From Streptomyces beigongshangae (GTDB lineage: Bacteria > Actinomycetota > Actinomycetes > Streptomycetales > Streptomycetaceae), in assembly GCF_019710745.1 (NCBI RefSeq), contig NZ_JAHKJW010000026.1, positions 60,078 to 117,208 of the forward strand: a stretch of DNA of 57,131 nt. Direction: 5' to 3'. Position 1 is the first letter of the stretch. Every line of letters starts with the position of its first letter. Of this stretch, positions 42,614 to 51,831 are shown in pieces. A program made the translations under genes and the position numbers. A model generated the notes under the pieces. The model saw nothing but the letters and a program-made list of their open reading frames with translations. It did not search any database and had not been told where the DNA came from.

Positions 42614-43843
42614 CTACTTCACCGCGGAACCCGATTTCCACGCCTTCCAGGGCATGTTCCACCCTCCGAGGCCGTTGTCGGGGGCCACTTTCCTGTCATT
42701 GCTGTTGACCACCTCGACGACGTCACCGATGAGGCTGCGATCGAAGAACCAGCCCGCCGGGGTCGCGGAGCCGCCGCCTTTCACATCGCGCAGTCCCACG
42801 CAGCCGTGGCTGACGTTGGCCGTCCCGAACACGCCCCGGGCCCAGTAGTTGCCGTGCAGGAAGGTCCCGGAGGAGGTGAGGCGCATCGCGTGCGGGACGT
42901 CGGGGATGTCGTACTCGCCCTTGCCGTCGGGCCGTCTGAAACCGACGGTGGCCCCGTTCATCCGGGTCACCTCCAGCATCTCGGTGACGACCATCTTCCC
43001 GTTGTAGGTCGTGCTCGCGGGGGCGCCGGCGGTGATCGGCACGGTGGCGAGGAGCTCTCCGCCGCGGCGCACCTCCATGGTGTGGGCGGCCGCGTCGACG
43101 ACGCTGGTCTGACTGCGGCCGACCGTGAAGGAGAGGGTCCTGTGCTGGAGCCCGTACACGCCCGGGGCCGCCTCGACGTCCCGCAGCCGCAGGGCGACCG
43201 TGACCTTCGTGCCGGGCTTCCAGTAGCTCCGGGGGCGGAAGTCCAGCCGGTCGTCGCCGAACCAGTGGGGGGCGATCTCCACCTTCGGCACGGACGTCAC
43301 GCGGACGGCGCGCTCGACCGCCGCCCGGTTCCCGACCTTCCGGTTGAACTCCAGTGACACGATCATGCCGGTGCCGACCGTCGAGCGGTTCTCCGGCATG
43401 ACGTACCCGATGAACCGCTTGTCGGGGACGTACGTCGTGAACGTGACGTGCCGGGCCGCCCGCCGGCCGCGGCCGTCGAGCGCGACGACATCCACCGTGT
43501 ACTTGGCGGCCAGGGCCAGTTCCGGGTCGTCGGGCCGCCAGGTGGTGCCGTCCCTGCCGATCCGGCCGGCGACCGGGAACTCCCGGGCGTCCTGGGACCT
43601 GACGGCCCGCACGGACTCCAGGCGCCCGGCCGGCACCCACACCTTCAGCCCCTTCCCGGGGCGGACGGCCCTGCTGCCGTCGTCGGGCGAGACGCGGATC
43701 GCCTCCTCGGACGAGCGGGGCTTGCCGAGCGTCCCGTCCGCCCCCTGCGGGGTGCACCCCGCGGCTCCGGCCAGCAGGGCTGCCCATGTCAGTACGGCGG
43801 CCAGCGCGGCCCCTGCGCGCCGCGCGCGCGTCTGTGCGTGCAT
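42614..43843 (-). CDS. L,D-transpeptidase lipoprotein, copy 2
   Basis: A 409-residue paralogue of the neighbouring gene, with the same layout: signal peptide ending LLAGAAGC, Ig-like domains, and a YkuD catalytic domain with HGNYWARGVFGTANVSHGCVG. The two copies share the segments HWFG(D/N)DR and WKPGTKVTV. ATG at 43843 begins a plausible signal peptide (a GTG one codon earlier is possible). It lies 178 bp upstream of copy 1, with no clear promoter seen, and is divergent from glgX. Confidence 0.94.
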   Translation of the reverse strand: MHAQTRARRAGAALAAVLTWAALLAGAAGCTPQGADGTLGKPRSSEEAIRVSPDDGSRAVRPGKGLKVWVPAGRLESVRAVRSQDAREFPVAGRIGRDGTTWRPDDPELALAAKYTVDVVALDGRGRRAARHVTFTTYVPDKRFIGYVMPENRSTVGTGMIVSLEFNRKVGNRAAVERAVRVTSVPKVEIAPHWFGDDRLDFRPRSYWKPGTKVTVALRLRDVEAAPGVYGLQHRTLSFTVGRSQTSVVDAAAHTMEVRRGGELLATVPITAGAPASTTYNGKMVVTEMLEVTRMNGATVGFRRPDGKGEYDIPDVPHAMRLTSSGTFLHGNYWARGVFGTANVSHGCVGLRDVKGGGSATPAGWFFDRSLIGDVVEVVNSNDRKVAPDNGLGGWNMPWKAWKSGSAVK

Positions 43844-44164
43844 CACGTGGGGTCCAACGACCGAGCGGGTCCCGGGGAAGTGGGTGCGTCCGGCGGGGTG
43901 GCGGGCGGCACGGGCGGGATGCGGGCGGCACGGGCGGAGTGCGGGGCGGCGCGGGCGGGAGGCGGGAGGGGCGCGGGCGGGAGGGGCGCGGGCGGGGGCA
44001 CGGGGGGACCCGCTCCCTCCCCGCCGTTCGGCCCCCGCCTCGGGAAACGTGAGGGCGAGCCCGGAGCTGGGCAGAACAGTGGGGAGGACGGCACGACATG
44101 AGGCCGCGGCCGGGACGCCGCGGTCCTCCTCGTGCCGCTCCGACCGAGCCGCGGGAGGGCCGAC
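43844..44164. other. G-rich divergent region between transpeptidase 2 and glgX
   Basis: This 321-bp gap includes a G-run block (43891-44010) with repeated GCGGGCGGCACGGGCGG (43901 and 43921) and two copies of GGCGGGAGGGGCGCG. Many runs of three or more G lie on the plus strand, giving G-quadruplex potential on the non-template strand of glgX. No gene was seen. Confidence 0.6.
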
Positions 44165-46501
44165 GTGTCGAGCGCAGCCGAGCAGGAGGCAGTACCGGAG
44201 GCAGCGCAGGAGGAGCGCGCCCCCGGGGGCACACTGCCCGCGCAGCCCGCCCCCGTGCTGAACCGCACGGCGCGCAGGGCGCCGTCCGTCTCCGTCCGGC
44301 CGGGTGCGCCGACCCCGCTCGGGGCGCGCTTCCGGACGGGGCCCGACGGGGTCCCGGGCACCAACTTCGCGCTCTGGGCGGGCGGGGCGGAGTCGGTCGA
44401 GCTCTGTCTCTTCGGCACCCCGGACGGCACGGAGGGCCGGCGGGGCGGGGAGGGCGGGAAGGTCCGGGAGACCGAGGTGCGGGTCCCGCTGACCGAGCTG
44501 ACCCACGAGATCTGGCACGGCTTCGTGCCCGGTGTGCGCCCCGGACAGCGGTACGGCTTCCGGGTGCACGGCCGCTGGGACCCGTGGACCGGCGCCCGCT
44601 GGAACCCGGCGAAGCTCCTCCTGGACCCGTACGCGCGCGCGGTGGACGGCGCCGGGCGGGACGAGTTCGGCAGCCTGCCGCCCCAGGTGTACGGGCATGT
44701 GCGCGACTGGCCTCAGCAGCACGTCGCGGACACCGTGCGCGACGACCGGGACTCCGCGCCGTACGTCCCCAAGGGCGTCGTCGTCCACGACGACACGCCC
44801 GGCGACGAGTGGGCGGACGACCGCCGCCCCAAGACGCCGTGGGCGGAGTCCGTCATCTACGAGCTGCACGTGAAGGGGTTCACCCGGCTGCACCCGGGCA
44901 TCCCGCCCGAGCTGCGGGGCACGTACGCCGGGCTGGCGCACCCGGCGGCGATCGAGCACCTGGTGGCGCTCGGGGTGACGGCCGTCGAGCTGCTGCCGGT
45001 GCACCAGTTCGCGCACGAGGACCACCTGCTGCGCCGCGGCATGAGGAACTACTGGGGCTACAACTCCATCGGCTACTTCGCCCCGCACGCGGCGTACGCG
45101 GCGTCCGGGACCGGCGGGCAGCAGGTCGGCGAGTTCAAGCGCATGGTGCGCGCCCTGCACGCGGCCGGGATCGAGGTCATCCTCGACGTGGTCTACAACC
45201 ACACCGCGGAGGCGAGCGAGCTGGGCCCGACGCTGTCGCTGCGCGGGATCGACAACCGCGGCTACTACCGGCTCCAGGACGACGCCCGGCGGTACGCGGA
45301 CTACACGGGGTGCGGAAACACGCTGCACGTCCTCCAGCCGCACGTGCTGCGCCTGATCACGGACTCGCTGCGGTACTGGGTGACGGAGATGGGCGTCGAC
45401 GGCTTCCGCTTCGACCTGGCCGCCGCGCTGGCGCGGTCCGTGCACGACGTCGACATGCTGTCCCCGTTCCTCGCGGTCATCGCGCAGGACCCGGTGCTGC
45501 GCCGCGTGAAACTGATCGCCGAGCCGTGGGACGTCGGCGCCGGCGGCTACCAGGTGGGCGCCTTCCCACCGCTGTGGACGGAGTGGAACGACCGCTACCG
45601 CAACGCCGTACGGGACTTCTGGCGGGGCGCCCTGCCGGACGTGCGGGACCTCGGGTACCGGCTGTCGGGGTCGAGCGACCTGTACGCGTGGGGCGGGCGG
45701 CGGCCGTACGCCTCGGTGAACTTCGTGACCGCCCACGACGGTTTCACCCTGCGGGACACGGTGTCGTACGAGCACAAGCACAACGAGGCCAACGGCGAGG
45801 GGAACCGCGACGGCACCGACGACAACCGGGCGTGGAACTGCGGGGCCGAGGGCGAGACCGAGGACGCCGGCATACGGGACCTGCGGCGGCGCCAGCTGCG
45901 CAACCTGCTGACCACCCTGCTGCTGTCCACGGGTGTCCCGATGCTGGTCGCGGGCGACGAACTCGGGCGCACGCAGGGCGGCAACAACAACGCGTACTGC
46001 CAGGACAACGAGATCAGCTGGCTCGACTGGAGCCTGCTGGACGACCCCGGCTGGCGGTCCCTGTTCGACCTGACGTCCCGCCTGATCGCGCTGCGCCGCG
46101 CCCACCCGGTGCTGCGGCGGCGCGCCTTCTTCTCCGGGCGGCCCCGTTCGGCGGACGGGCTGCGGGACCTGGCCTGGTTCACCGCCCACGGCACCGAGAT
46201 GACGGAAGGGGACTGGTACGCGCCCACGGGGACGCTGGGCATGTTCCTGTCCGGCCGGGACATCCCCGGCCGGGACGCACGGGGCGACCTCGTCACGGAC
46301 GACAGCTTCCTGGCGGTCCTGCACGCGGGCGGCCGGCCCACGGACTTCGTCCTGCCGGGCCCGCCGTGGGCCGGGTCGTACGAGGTGGTCGTCGACACGT
46401 CGGAGGAGGAGCAGCGGGAGGCTCCGGGGGCGGCGCACCGGGCGGCCACGACCGTCACGGTCCCCGCCCGCTCGGTCCTGCTGCTGAGGGTCGCGTCGTA
46501 G
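44165..46501 (+). CDS. glgX: glycogen debranching enzyme GlgX
   Basis: A GH13 isoamylase-type enzyme of 778 residues that removes alpha-1,6 branches from phosphorylase-trimmed glycogen. An N-terminal CBM48 module (GTNFALWAGGAESVELCLFG) precedes the barrel. The catalytic nucleophile is Asp in VDGFRFDLAA, the acid is Glu in LIAEPWDVG, and the stabilising Asp in FVTAHDGFTL. GTG at 44165 has GGGAGGG 5 nt upstream; the frame also opens at 44132. A phosphorylase gene, its partner, is at 54145-56763. Confidence 0.95.
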   Translation: MSSAAEQEAVPEAAQEERAPGGTLPAQPAPVLNRTARRAPSVSVRPGAPTPLGARFRTGPDGVPGTNFALWAGGAESVELCLFGTPDGTEGRRGGEGGKVRETEVRVPLTELTHEIWHGFVPGVRPGQRYGFRVHGRWDPWTGARWNPAKLLLDPYARAVDGAGRDEFGSLPPQVYGHVRDWPQQHVADTVRDDRDSAPYVPKGVVVHDDTPGDEWADDRRPKTPWAESVIYELHVKGFTRLHPGIPPELRGTYAGLAHPAAIEHLVALGVTAVELLPVHQFAHEDHLLRRGMRNYWGYNSIGYFAPHAAYAASGTGGQQVGEFKRMVRALHAAGIEVILDVVYNHTAEASELGPTLSLRGIDNRGYYRLQDDARRYADYTGCGNTLHVLQPHVLRLITDSLRYWVTEMGVDGFRFDLAAALARSVHDVDMLSPFLAVIAQDPVLRRVKLIAEPWDVGAGGYQVGAFPPLWTEWNDRYRNAVRDFWRGALPDVRDLGYRLSGSSDLYAWGGRRPYASVNFVTAHDGFTLRDTVSYEHKHNEANGEGNRDGTDDNRAWNCGAEGETEDAGIRDLRRRQLRNLLTTLLLSTGVPMLVAGDELGRTQGGNNNAYCQDNEISWLDWSLLDDPGWRSLFDLTSRLIALRRAHPVLRRRAFFSGRPRSADGLRDLAWFTAHGTEMTEGDWYAPTGTLGMFLSGRDIPGRDARGDLVTDDSFLAVLHAGGRPTDFVLPGPPWAGSYEVVVDTSEEEQREAPGAAHRAATTVTVPARSVLLLRVAS

Positions 46502-46573
46502 GACCAGGGGCGGAGTCGGGACCGGTCGAAACTCGCTGGGCACCGCCGGTGGCGAAACGTAGGCTCGCCGCTG

Positions 46574-48409
46574 ATGGCCACTACACCTGCCCCCACCGAG
46601 GAAGCCGCCGGGACCGGATCCGCCGCGAACCGCTCCGCCGTACGCAGCCTGCTGCGCCTGTGGCCGTACGTGCGGCCCGTGCGCGCACGGCTGTCCATCG
46701 CGGCCGTCATCGCGGTCGTCGCCTCCTGCACGGGGCTGGTGATCCCGCTCGCCCTGAAGTGGATCGTGGACGGCCCGGTGGCCGACCGCGACACCGGCGG
46801 TGTCTGGCTCGGGGCGCTGTACCTGCTGCTCCTCGGGATCGCGGAGGCGGTGCTCTTCGGGCTGCGGCGCTGGCTGGTGGCCCGGCCGCTGGCGGGTGTC
46901 GAGGCGGCGATGCGGGCGGACCTGTACCGGCACCTGCAGCGGCTGCCCGTCGCGTTCCACGACCGGTGGCCCTCCGGGCAGTTGCTGTCGCGGGGCACGA
47001 CCGATCTGATGCTGCTGCGGATGTTCCTCGCGTTCCCGCTGACGTTCCTGCTGGTCAACTCCGTGACGATCCTCGTGGGCTTCCTGATCATGCTGGCCCA
47101 GGACTGGACGCTGGGCCTCGTGCTGCTCGCTCCCGCGGTGCCCGTGGTGATCGTCTGCTGGCTCTTCGAGAAGCGGTACTCGCAGGTGGCGCGGCAGGCA
47201 CAGGACCAGGTCGGCGACCTGACGACGCTCGTCGAGGAGAGCGTGCTCGGCATCCGCATCATCAAGGGGTTCGGGCGCCACCGCAGCCAGGCCCTCGCCT
47301 TCCGGGCCCTCTCCCGTGAGCTGCGCGGCACGGAACTCGTCAAGGCGCGCCTGCTCGCCGGCATCTTCGCCGTCATCACGACCCTGCCCGAACTCGCCGT
47401 CGGCGCGGCGCTCGTGCTCGGCTCGGTGCAGGTCGCGGACGGTTCCCTGTCGGCGGGCACGCTGGTCGCGTTCCTGTCCACGGCCCTCGCCCTGCGCTGG
47501 CCGGTCGAGTCGATCGGCTTCCTGCTGGCGATGAGCCAGGAGGCGGCGACGGCCACGGAACGGTACTTCGAGGTGATGGACGCGGCACCGGAGCCGGAAA
47601 CGGCTCCGGTGCCGCGTCCCGGCGGGGGGCCCGGGGCCGGGGCCGGTGATGGCGGTGGGCTTCGGTTCGAGGGGGTGCGGTTTCGGTATCCCGACGCGGA
47701 CCCCGGCGGCGTTCCCGTCCTCGACGGTGTCGACCTGCACGTACGGCACGGCGAGACCATGGCCCTCGTGGGCGGGACGGGTTCCGGGAAGACGACGCTC
47801 ACCGCGCTCGTCCCCCGGCTGCACGAGGTCACGGAGGGCCGCATCACCCTGGACGGCGTGGACATCACCGACATGCCCAGGCAGACGCTGCGCGCCCTCG
47901 TCGCGGTCGCCTTCGAGGAGCCCACCCTCTTCTCCGCGAGCGTGGGCGAGAACGTCCTGATGGGCGCCGCGGACACCGCGGGCGAGGCCGATCTGCGCCG
48001 CGCCCTGGACATCGCGCAGGCGGACTTCGTCCACGCCCTCCCGCACGGGACGGACACCCAGGTCGGCGAGCAGGGCCTCAGCCTCTCGGGCGGCCAGCGC
48101 CAGCGCCTCGCCCTGGCGAGGGCGGTCGTCGGCAACCCCCGCTTCCTCGTCCTGGACGACCCGCTCTCCGCCCTGGACGTCCACACCGAGGCCCTGGTCG
48201 AGGCGGCCCTGCGCCGCGTCCTCGCCGGGACGACCGCCCTGGTCGTGGCCCACCGCCCCTCCACGGTCCTGCTCGCCGACCGGGTGGCCCTGCTCTCGGG
48301 GGGCCGCGTCACCGCCGTCGGCACGCACCACGAACTGCTGCGGACGAGCGCGGAGTACGCCTGGCTGATGTCGGGAAGGACAGAGACGACCGAGAGGGAG
48401 AACCGATGA
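46574..48409 (+). CDS. ABC exporter half-transporter, subunit 1 (degenerate catalytic site)
   Basis: A 611-residue fused membrane-ATPase subunit with six N-terminal helices (ABC_membrane, from about residue 40) and a C-terminal nucleotide-binding domain: Walker A GGTGSGKTTL, signature LSGGQRQRLALARAV, and Walker B LVLDDPLSALD, where Asp replaces the usual catalytic Glu. An insert of Pro/Gly/Asp-rich residues (about 335-365) links the halves. ATG at 46574. The stop overlaps the next gene's start by 4 bp (ATGA), so the two subunits are made together as a heterodimer. Confidence 0.92.
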   Translation: MATTPAPTEEAAGTGSAANRSAVRSLLRLWPYVRPVRARLSIAAVIAVVASCTGLVIPLALKWIVDGPVADRDTGGVWLGALYLLLLGIAEAVLFGLRRWLVARPLAGVEAAMRADLYRHLQRLPVAFHDRWPSGQLLSRGTTDLMLLRMFLAFPLTFLLVNSVTILVGFLIMLAQDWTLGLVLLAPAVPVVIVCWLFEKRYSQVARQAQDQVGDLTTLVEESVLGIRIIKGFGRHRSQALAFRALSRELRGTELVKARLLAGIFAVITTLPELAVGAALVLGSVQVADGSLSAGTLVAFLSTALALRWPVESIGFLLAMSQEAATATERYFEVMDAAPEPETAPVPRPGGGPGAGAGDGGGLRFEGVRFRYPDADPGGVPVLDGVDLHVRHGETMALVGGTGSGKTTLTALVPRLHEVTEGRITLDGVDITDMPRQTLRALVAVAFEEPTLFSASVGENVLMGAADTAGEADLRRALDIAQADFVHALPHGTDTQVGEQGLSLSGGQRQRLALARAVVGNPRFLVLDDPLSALDVHTEALVEAALRRVLAGTTALVVAHRPSTVLLADRVALLSGGRVTAVGTHHELLRTSAEYAWLMSGRTETTERENR

Positions 48410-50319
48410 CGGCGCCCACGACCACCGCGCCGACGGACGACGACCACGAGAACGGGAACGGCAACGGCCTGGGAGGCCCGGACAGCGGGCGGGCCGCCGC
48501 GCCGCCCGGTGACGGCGACCCCTTCGACCACGACGCCCTCCCCACTCCCCCGCGCGCCACCGCGACCCTCCTGCGCTCCCTGCTCTCGCCCCTGAAGGCC
48601 CGCGTCGTCCTCGCCGCGGTCCTCCTGCTGCTCCAGCAGGCGGCGGTACAGGCGGGCCCGCTGCTCGTGGCGTACGCCATCGACCGGGCCGTACCGGCCT
48701 TCCGCGACGACGACCACGGGCCGCTGATCGCGGTGGCCGCGGCCTACGCGCTGTGCGCGACGGCGGCCGGTGCCCTCCAGTACGGCTTCGTCCTCGCGTC
48801 CGCCCGCGTCAACCAGGACGTCCTGCTCGACCTGCGCGGCAGGATCTTCCGGCACGCGCAGGCGCTCAGCGTCGACTTCCACGAGCGCTACACCTCGGGC
48901 CGGCTCATCTCGCGCTCCACGACGGACGTCGAGTCGCTGCGCGAACTGCTCGGCGAGGGCCTCCAGGAACTCATCACCGTCGTCCTGTCGTTCGTCTACA
49001 TCTCGGTGCTGCTGCTCTGGCTGGACCTCGGCCTCGGCGCGGTCGCGGTGGCGTCGTTCGTGCCGCTGTACCTCCTCATCCGGCTCTACCGGCGCCGCGC
49101 CGGGCGGATCTACGGCGTCCGCTCGACGGCCATCGCCGCCGTCATCGTGAAGTTCGCGGAGACCATGAACGGCATCAGGCCGGTGCGCGCCTTCCGCCGG
49201 GAGAGCGTCAACGACACCGCCTTCCGCGCCCTCAACAGCCGCCACGAGCGCGTCAACGGCGACGCCATCCTGGAGATGGCCCGCTATGTCGTCGGCTCCC
49301 GCCTGGTCGCCAACACGGCGGTGGCGGGGATCGTGCTGTGGGGCGCGTACCGGGTGGCCGCCGGCTCGCTGGCGCTGGGCGTGCTGGCCGCCGCGGTGCT
49401 GTACCTGCGCCGCCTGTACGACCCGATCGACCGGCTCGGCATGTTCCTCAACTCGTACCAGTCGGCGGCCGCCTCGCTGGAGAAGGTCGCGGGCCTGCTG
49501 GCCCAGGTCCCCTCGGTGCCGGAGCCCGCGCGGCCCCGGTCCCTGCCCGCGCCCGCCTCCGAACTGCCGGGCCGCGAGGTCGTGTTCGACGACGTGCGCT
49601 TCGCGTACCGGACGGGCGGCGAGGTGCTCCCGTCCTTCTCGCTGACGCTCCCGGCGGGCCAGACCGTGGCCGTGGTCGGCTCGACGGGCGCGGGCAAGTC
49701 GACGCTCGTCAAACTCCTGGCGCGCTTCTACGACCCCACGAGCGGCAGGGTCCTCCTCGACGGCGTGGACCTGCGCGAACTCCCGGTGCCCGAACTGCGG
49801 CGCGGTGTCGTGATGGTGACGCAGGAGGCATTCCTGTTCTCCGGCACGGTCGCCGAGAACATCGCCATCGGCCGCCCCGACGCCTCCCGCGCGGACATCG
49901 AACGGGCCGCGAAGGCCATCGGCGCCCATGACTTCATCAGCGCCCTGCCGGACGGCTACGACACGGACGTACGCAAGCGGGGCGGGCGCATCTCGGCCGG
50001 TCAGCGGCAACTCGTCGCGTTCGCGCGGGCCCTGCTCGCCGATCCGGCGGTGCTCATCCTCGACGAGGCCACCAGTTCCCTGGACGTGCCGGGCGAACGG
50101 GCCGTCCAGCGGGCCATGCACACGGTCCTGCGCGGCCGTACGGCGGTGGTCGTCGCGCACCGCCTGTCGACGGTGGAGATCGCGGACCGGGTTCTCGTCA
50201 TGGAACACGGCCGCATCGTCGAGGACGGCAGCCCCGAGCGGCTCATCGCGGACACGGGCCGGTTCGCGGACCTGCACCGGGCCTGGCGGGACAGCCTCGT
50301 GCGGGGCCACGCCGGGTGA
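48406..50319 (+). CDS. ABC exporter half-transporter, subunit 2 (canonical catalytic site)
   Basis: A 637-residue partner. The N-terminal 45 residues are polar and Asn/Asp/Gly-rich, then six membrane helices and an ATPase domain: Walker A GSTGAGKSTL, Walker B LILDEATSSLD with the canonical Glu, and signature ISAGQRQLVAFARAL, where Ala replaces the second Gly. With subunit 1's LSGGQ, only one of the two ATP sites is canonical, as in BmrCD/TM287-288-type exporters. The substrate is unknown; drugs or lipids are typical. Confidence 0.92.
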   Translation: MTAPTTTAPTDDDHENGNGNGLGGPDSGRAAAPPGDGDPFDHDALPTPPRATATLLRSLLSPLKARVVLAAVLLLLQQAAVQAGPLLVAYAIDRAVPAFRDDDHGPLIAVAAAYALCATAAGALQYGFVLASARVNQDVLLDLRGRIFRHAQALSVDFHERYTSGRLISRSTTDVESLRELLGEGLQELITVVLSFVYISVLLLWLDLGLGAVAVASFVPLYLLIRLYRRRAGRIYGVRSTAIAAVIVKFAETMNGIRPVRAFRRESVNDTAFRALNSRHERVNGDAILEMARYVVGSRLVANTAVAGIVLWGAYRVAAGSLALGVLAAAVLYLRRLYDPIDRLGMFLNSYQSAAASLEKVAGLLAQVPSVPEPARPRSLPAPASELPGREVVFDDVRFAYRTGGEVLPSFSLTLPAGQTVAVVGSTGAGKSTLVKLLARFYDPTSGRVLLDGVDLRELPVPELRRGVVMVTQEAFLFSGTVAENIAIGRPDASRADIERAAKAIGAHDFISALPDGYDTDVRKRGGRISAGQRQLVAFARALLADPAVLILDEATSSLDVPGERAVQRAMHTVLRGRTAVVVAHRLSTVEIADRVLVMEHGRIVEDGSPERLIADTGRFADLHRAWRDSLVRGHAG

Positions 50320-50490
50320 TCCCGCGGCGGCGCGCGGGCCGCTCCCGGGTGACCGACCCGGCGCCCACGGCGGCCCCGTGACGCCCTCGTGACGGCCTGC
50401 GGCGTGCACACACGGCCCTGCGGCACTCACGGCACTTGTGGCACGGCGACCGGCCGGACCCTGGCCGGCTGCGGCCGACCGCGCGGCTCC

Positions 50491-51253
50491 GGACTCCGGA
50501 CTCCGGGCTCCGGGCTCCGGGCTCCGGGCTCCGGGCTCCGGGCTCCGGGCTCCGGGCTCCGGGCTCCGGGCTCCGGGCTCCGGGCTCCGGGCTCCGGGCT
50601 CCGGGCTCCGGGCTCCGGGCTCCGGGCTCCGGGCTCCGGGCTCCGGGCTCCGGGCTCCGGGCTCCGGGCTCCGGGCTCCGGGCTCCGGGCTCCGGGCTCC
50701 GGGCTCCGGGCTCCGGGCTCCGGGCTCCGGGCTCCGGGCTCCGGGCTCCGGGCTCCGGGCTCCGGGCTCCGGGCTCCGGGCTCCGGGCTCCGGGCTCCGG
50801 GCTCCGGGCTCCGGGCTCCGGGCTCCGGGCTCCGGGCTCCGGGCTCCGGGCTCCGGGCTCCGGGCTCCGGGCTCCGGGCTCCGGGCTCCGGGCTCCGGGC
50901 TCCGGGCTCCGGGCTCCGGGCTCCGGGCTCCGGGCTCCGGGCTCCGGGCTCCGGGCTCCGGGCTCCGGGCTCCGGGCTCCGGGCTCCGGGCTCCGGGCTC
51001 CGGGCTCCGGGCTCCGGGCTCCGGGCTCCGGGCTCCGGGCTCCGGGCTCCGGGCTCCGGGCTCCGGGCTCCGGGCTCCGGGCTCCGGGCTCCGGGCTCCG
51101 GGCTCCGGGCTCCGGGCTCCGGGCTCCGGGCTCCGGGCTCCGGGCTCCGGGCTCCGGGCTCCGGGCTCCGGGCTCCGGGCTCCGGGCTCCGGGCTCCGGG
51201 CTCCGGGCTCCGGGCTCCGGGCTCCGGGGTACGGGCTCCGGGCTCCGGGCTCC
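50491..51253. repeat. 109-unit heptamer array (GGGCTCC)n
   Basis: Exactly 763 bp, 109 units of 7 bp without a change of phase. The first two units are GGACTCC (50491, 50498), one is GGGGTAC (51226-51232), and the rest read GGGCTCC. G-triplets recur every 7 bases, G3-N4, so the plus strand can form many G-quadruplexes and the minus strand C-rich i-motif structures. It lies 171 bp after the exporter genes and 578 bp before the protease gene. Confidence 0.97.
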
Positions 51254-51600
51254 GGCGTATGTTTTCAGCCAGGCCGGAAAGACTCGCCCTCCACTCCGGC
51301 GCCACGTCGGACACGTACCGGCCCCGCGCACACCCGGCGCGGCGGTCCGTCCGCCGGTCGGGCCGTCCGGGCGGTTCGACCCACCGATCCGGGTCCCTCA
51401 CCTCCCCGGACCGGGTGCCCGGCGTCCGGCGGCCCGGTACGGCCACTCCGTACGCCGAAGTCACCCACACGACTCGGCAGTTGAAGGCGCGGGACCGGAC
51501 CGCGCGGAACACCGGCGGGCGGATGGCCGAAAGATCGCGCCCGGCGGCCTGGGCACCGACTCCGGGGCAACACCTCCTTGACCCCTCCTTTACTCCGGTC

Positions 51601-51641
51601 TTACCGACGGTTACCGACTTCATTGCCGACCCTTTGCCGGT
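51601..51641 (+). promoter_or_regulatory. phased direct repeats upstream of the metalloprotease
   Basis: TTACCGAC at 51601 and 51611, TTGCCGAC at 51623 and TTGCCGGT at 51634 are spaced 10, 12 and 11 bp, close to one helical turn. They lie about 190-230 bp upstream of the protease start, after a possible -35 TTGACC (51579-51584). They look like a cooperative activator or repressor site. Confidence 0.45.
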
Positions 51642-51781
51642 GATCAAGTCCGCAATGCGTACGCGGATCTTCGGGCACCGGACGATTTCCGGCCAACCTG
51701 TATTCGCCCACTGACATGTACGCGACCCAACTGGCACTGTTCACCTCGCACCGCAGGCACCCGCACCGCAACTTCACCGCA

Positions 51782-51810
51782 GCCCGACCGCACCCCCACA
51801 GCGGTCGGGC
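51782..51810 (+). promoter_or_regulatory. stem-loop just before the metalloprotease ribosome binding site
   Basis: GCCCGACCGC (51782-51791) and GCGGTCGGGC (51801-51810) form a perfect 10-bp stem with a 9-nt loop. It ends 10 bases before AAGGAG (51821-51826). It may affect mRNA stability or translation of the secreted enzyme. Confidence 0.6.
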
Positions 51811-51831
51811 ACCCCCCACGAAGGAGCTTGT

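Larger units (their letters stand above)
50320..51831. other. long intergenic region with heptamer array and protease leader
   Basis: This 1.5-kb gap contains a 763-bp heptamer array, phased direct repeats at 51601-51641, and a stem-loop at 51782-51810. No gene was seen. Open frames run through the array in every frame because the repeat contains no stop codon; these are not genes. Confidence 0.8.

Noticed and set aside
42614..48331. A minus-strand open frame of 1905 codons
   Set aside because: It covers the reverse of the ABC exporter and glgX genes. Only its last part (below 43843) is a real gene, the L,D-transpeptidase; the rest has no family match and has poor codon character.
45595..50430. 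A minus-strand open frame of about 1600 codons
   Set aside because: It is the reverse of glgX and both exporter genes, which have clear motifs on the plus strand. High-G+C DNA leaves such long shadows.
50491..51253. CRISPR array
   Set aside because: There are no spacers; the units are contiguous 7-mers.
50389..51737. Long frames encoding repeated Arg-Ala-Pro-Gly-Ser-Gly-Leu and similar heptapeptides
   Set aside because: They are open in every frame because the 7-bp unit has no stop codon. No ribosome binding site, signal or partner supports a protein.
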